Source: Bacillota bacterium (GTDB lineage: Bacteria > Armatimonadota > Hebobacteria > Hebobacterales > Hebobacteraceae). From it: a stretch of 5,628 nucleotides of DNA. The notes beneath the pieces were generated by a model that saw nothing but the letters and a program-made list of their open reading frames with translations, searched no databases and had not been told where the DNA came from. The DNA is taken from assembly GCA_030597345.1 (NCBI GenBank), contig JAUVSA010000147.1:1-5628 (forward strand). Direction: 5' to 3'. Shown here piece by piece: positions 4,780 to 5,628 of this stretch. The stretch's first letter is position 1; each line of letters opens with the position of its first letter. Made by a program: the position numbers and the translations under genes.

Positions 4780-5628
4780 GTGCAGACAGGGCGCTTGGTG
4801 CTGCCTCGCCGCCCGCCGGCGCGTCTTGACTTCGTCCCCTGGCTGGCGGGAATCGCGGTTGTGACCCTGACAGGCGTCAGCTTGTTCAGGAAGGTCGCAG
4901 CATGGGCGGGCTGGCAAGTCCCCCGGGGCGTGAACGTCTTCCTCTCGGACTTCACCTGGTGGCTCTACTGGGGCATTGTCGTCGTGTTGGGGATAGTGGT
5001 CATGCTGCGCTGGCAGAACACCTACTTCCGCTGGCGCACCCTGTCCGTGATGGTCTCCCAGACGCTCTTCGGCGTGTTCCTGGCAGGTCCGCTGAAGGGA
5101 GAAGTTGGGGCCGCCATCTTCTGGCAGCGCCTCCACCTCACCTGGCCGCTCCACATGAGCGTCATCTCACCCTACTGGCAGGACAAGCTGGCGGCAACCT
5201 TCATCTACGGTGTCGCGCTCTCCCTGGTGGCCTGGCCCGTAGTCACGTACTTCATTGGCATGCGGTACTGCTCGTGGTTCTGCTTCTGCGGCAATCTCGC
5301 GGAGACGGCTGGTGACCCGTTCCGGCTGAAGGGCCCCAAGGGGCCGTCTGCGCAATCGCTGGACAACACAGGCTATGTGGTGCTCGGCCTGGCGGGCCTG
5401 GCAACGGCCGGGACCTGGCTGGCACTGAGTAGGCCCTACAACTGGTATGACCTTGTCGTGGCCTGGTTCCTGGCCAGCTTCATCGGCACTGGCGCCTATC
5501 CCCTGCTTGGGGGCCGCGTCTGGTTTCGGTTCTTCTGCCCTCTGCGAGCGATGCTGGGTTTGTTCTCGCGGCGCGGCCGGTTCGCCATCTACACCGACGC
5601 GCAGCGCTGCGTGGAGTGCGGCACCTGC
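4780..5628 (+). CDS. Membrane-bound 4Fe-4S ferredoxin-type protein, NosR/NapH/CcoG-like (partial, 3' end beyond window)
   Basis: The first 283 residues of a polytopic inner-membrane protein with cysteine motifs of the NosR/NapH/CcoG-like group, which pass electrons between the quinone pool or membrane partners and periplasmic or cytoplasmic redox enzymes. Probable membrane segments are at residues 18-36, 60-76, 88-104, 139-161, 199-216 and 225-243. After the fourth comes YCSWFCFCGNLAET (163-176) with C164, C168 and C170; after the sixth comes GRVWFRFFCPLRAMLG (245-260) with C253. The window ends inside CVECGTC (277-283), the opening of a CxxCxxCxxxC 4Fe-4S site, so the ferredoxin domain itself lies outside. 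In relatives the second motif usually reads CxxxCP; here the first cysteine is F249. GTG 4780 is preferred over ATG 4765 because only the former has a GGAGG at good distance. It stands 135 bases after the transferase gene on the same strand. The family is clear, the specific redox partner is not. Confidence 0.85.
   Translation, partial: MQTGRLVLPRRPPARLDFVPWLAGIAVVTLTGVSLFRKVAAWAGWQVPRGVNVFLSDFTWWLYWGIVVVLGIVVMLRWQNTYFRWRTLSVMVSQTLFGVFLAGPLKGEVGAAIFWQRLHLTWPLHMSVISPYWQDKLAATFIYGVALSLVAWPVVTYFIGMRYCSWFCFCGNLAETAGDPFRLKGPKGPSAQSLDNTGYVVLGLAGLATAGTWLALSRPYNWYDLVVAWFLASFIGTGAYPLLGGRVWFRFFCPLRAMLGLFSRRGRFAIYTDAQRCVECGTC

Overview
This GC-rich window carries six protein-coding genes: one leftward and cut by the left edge, then five rightward, the last cut by the right edge. 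I see no rRNA, tRNA, CRISPR array, insertion sequence or phage gene. Strong G/C preference at third codon positions, GTG starts behind good Shine-Dalgarno sequences, and gene types common in environmental bacteria point to an uncultured or little-studied high-GC bacterium. Armatimonadota- or Planctomycetota-like groups are possible, but this rests on the general look of the proteins only and is a weak guess.

Layout: (1) 1-607, minus strand: N-terminal 202 residues of a TIM-barrel sugar phosphate isomerase/epimerase. (2) 608-959: divergent intergenic region with only small palindromes. (3) 960-1865 and 1888-3000: a two-gene unit made of a ParA/Soj-type ATPase without an adjacent ParB, and a 370-residue protein with an unrecognised N-terminal domain, an Ala/Pro/Glu-rich linker and two C-terminal TPR repeats. 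(4) 3001-3250: a 250-base non-coding stretch that holds an almost perfect 19-position hairpin, several mutually exclusive pairings and a terminator-like stem. (5) 3251-3949 and 3949-4644: two translationally coupled GT-A type transferases, a TIGR04282/DUF2064-like protein and a GT2 enzyme of the polyprenyl-phosphate sugar transferase type. (6) 4645-4779: a short gap with a small hairpin and a start-site ambiguity. (7) 4780-5628: a polytopic membrane protein of the NosR/NapH-like ferredoxin type, cut just as its 4Fe-4S motif begins.

How they may work together: the ParA-like ATPase and the TPR protein are very likely co-transcribed. The best reading is an orphan ParA that positions a protein cargo, with the TPR protein as its adaptor; this is inference. 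The two transferases probably act in one glycan, glycolipid or surface-polymer pathway. The membrane ferredoxin suggests a redox function and may start a separate unit. The most unusual non-coding signal is the 3078-3185 segment between the two operons.
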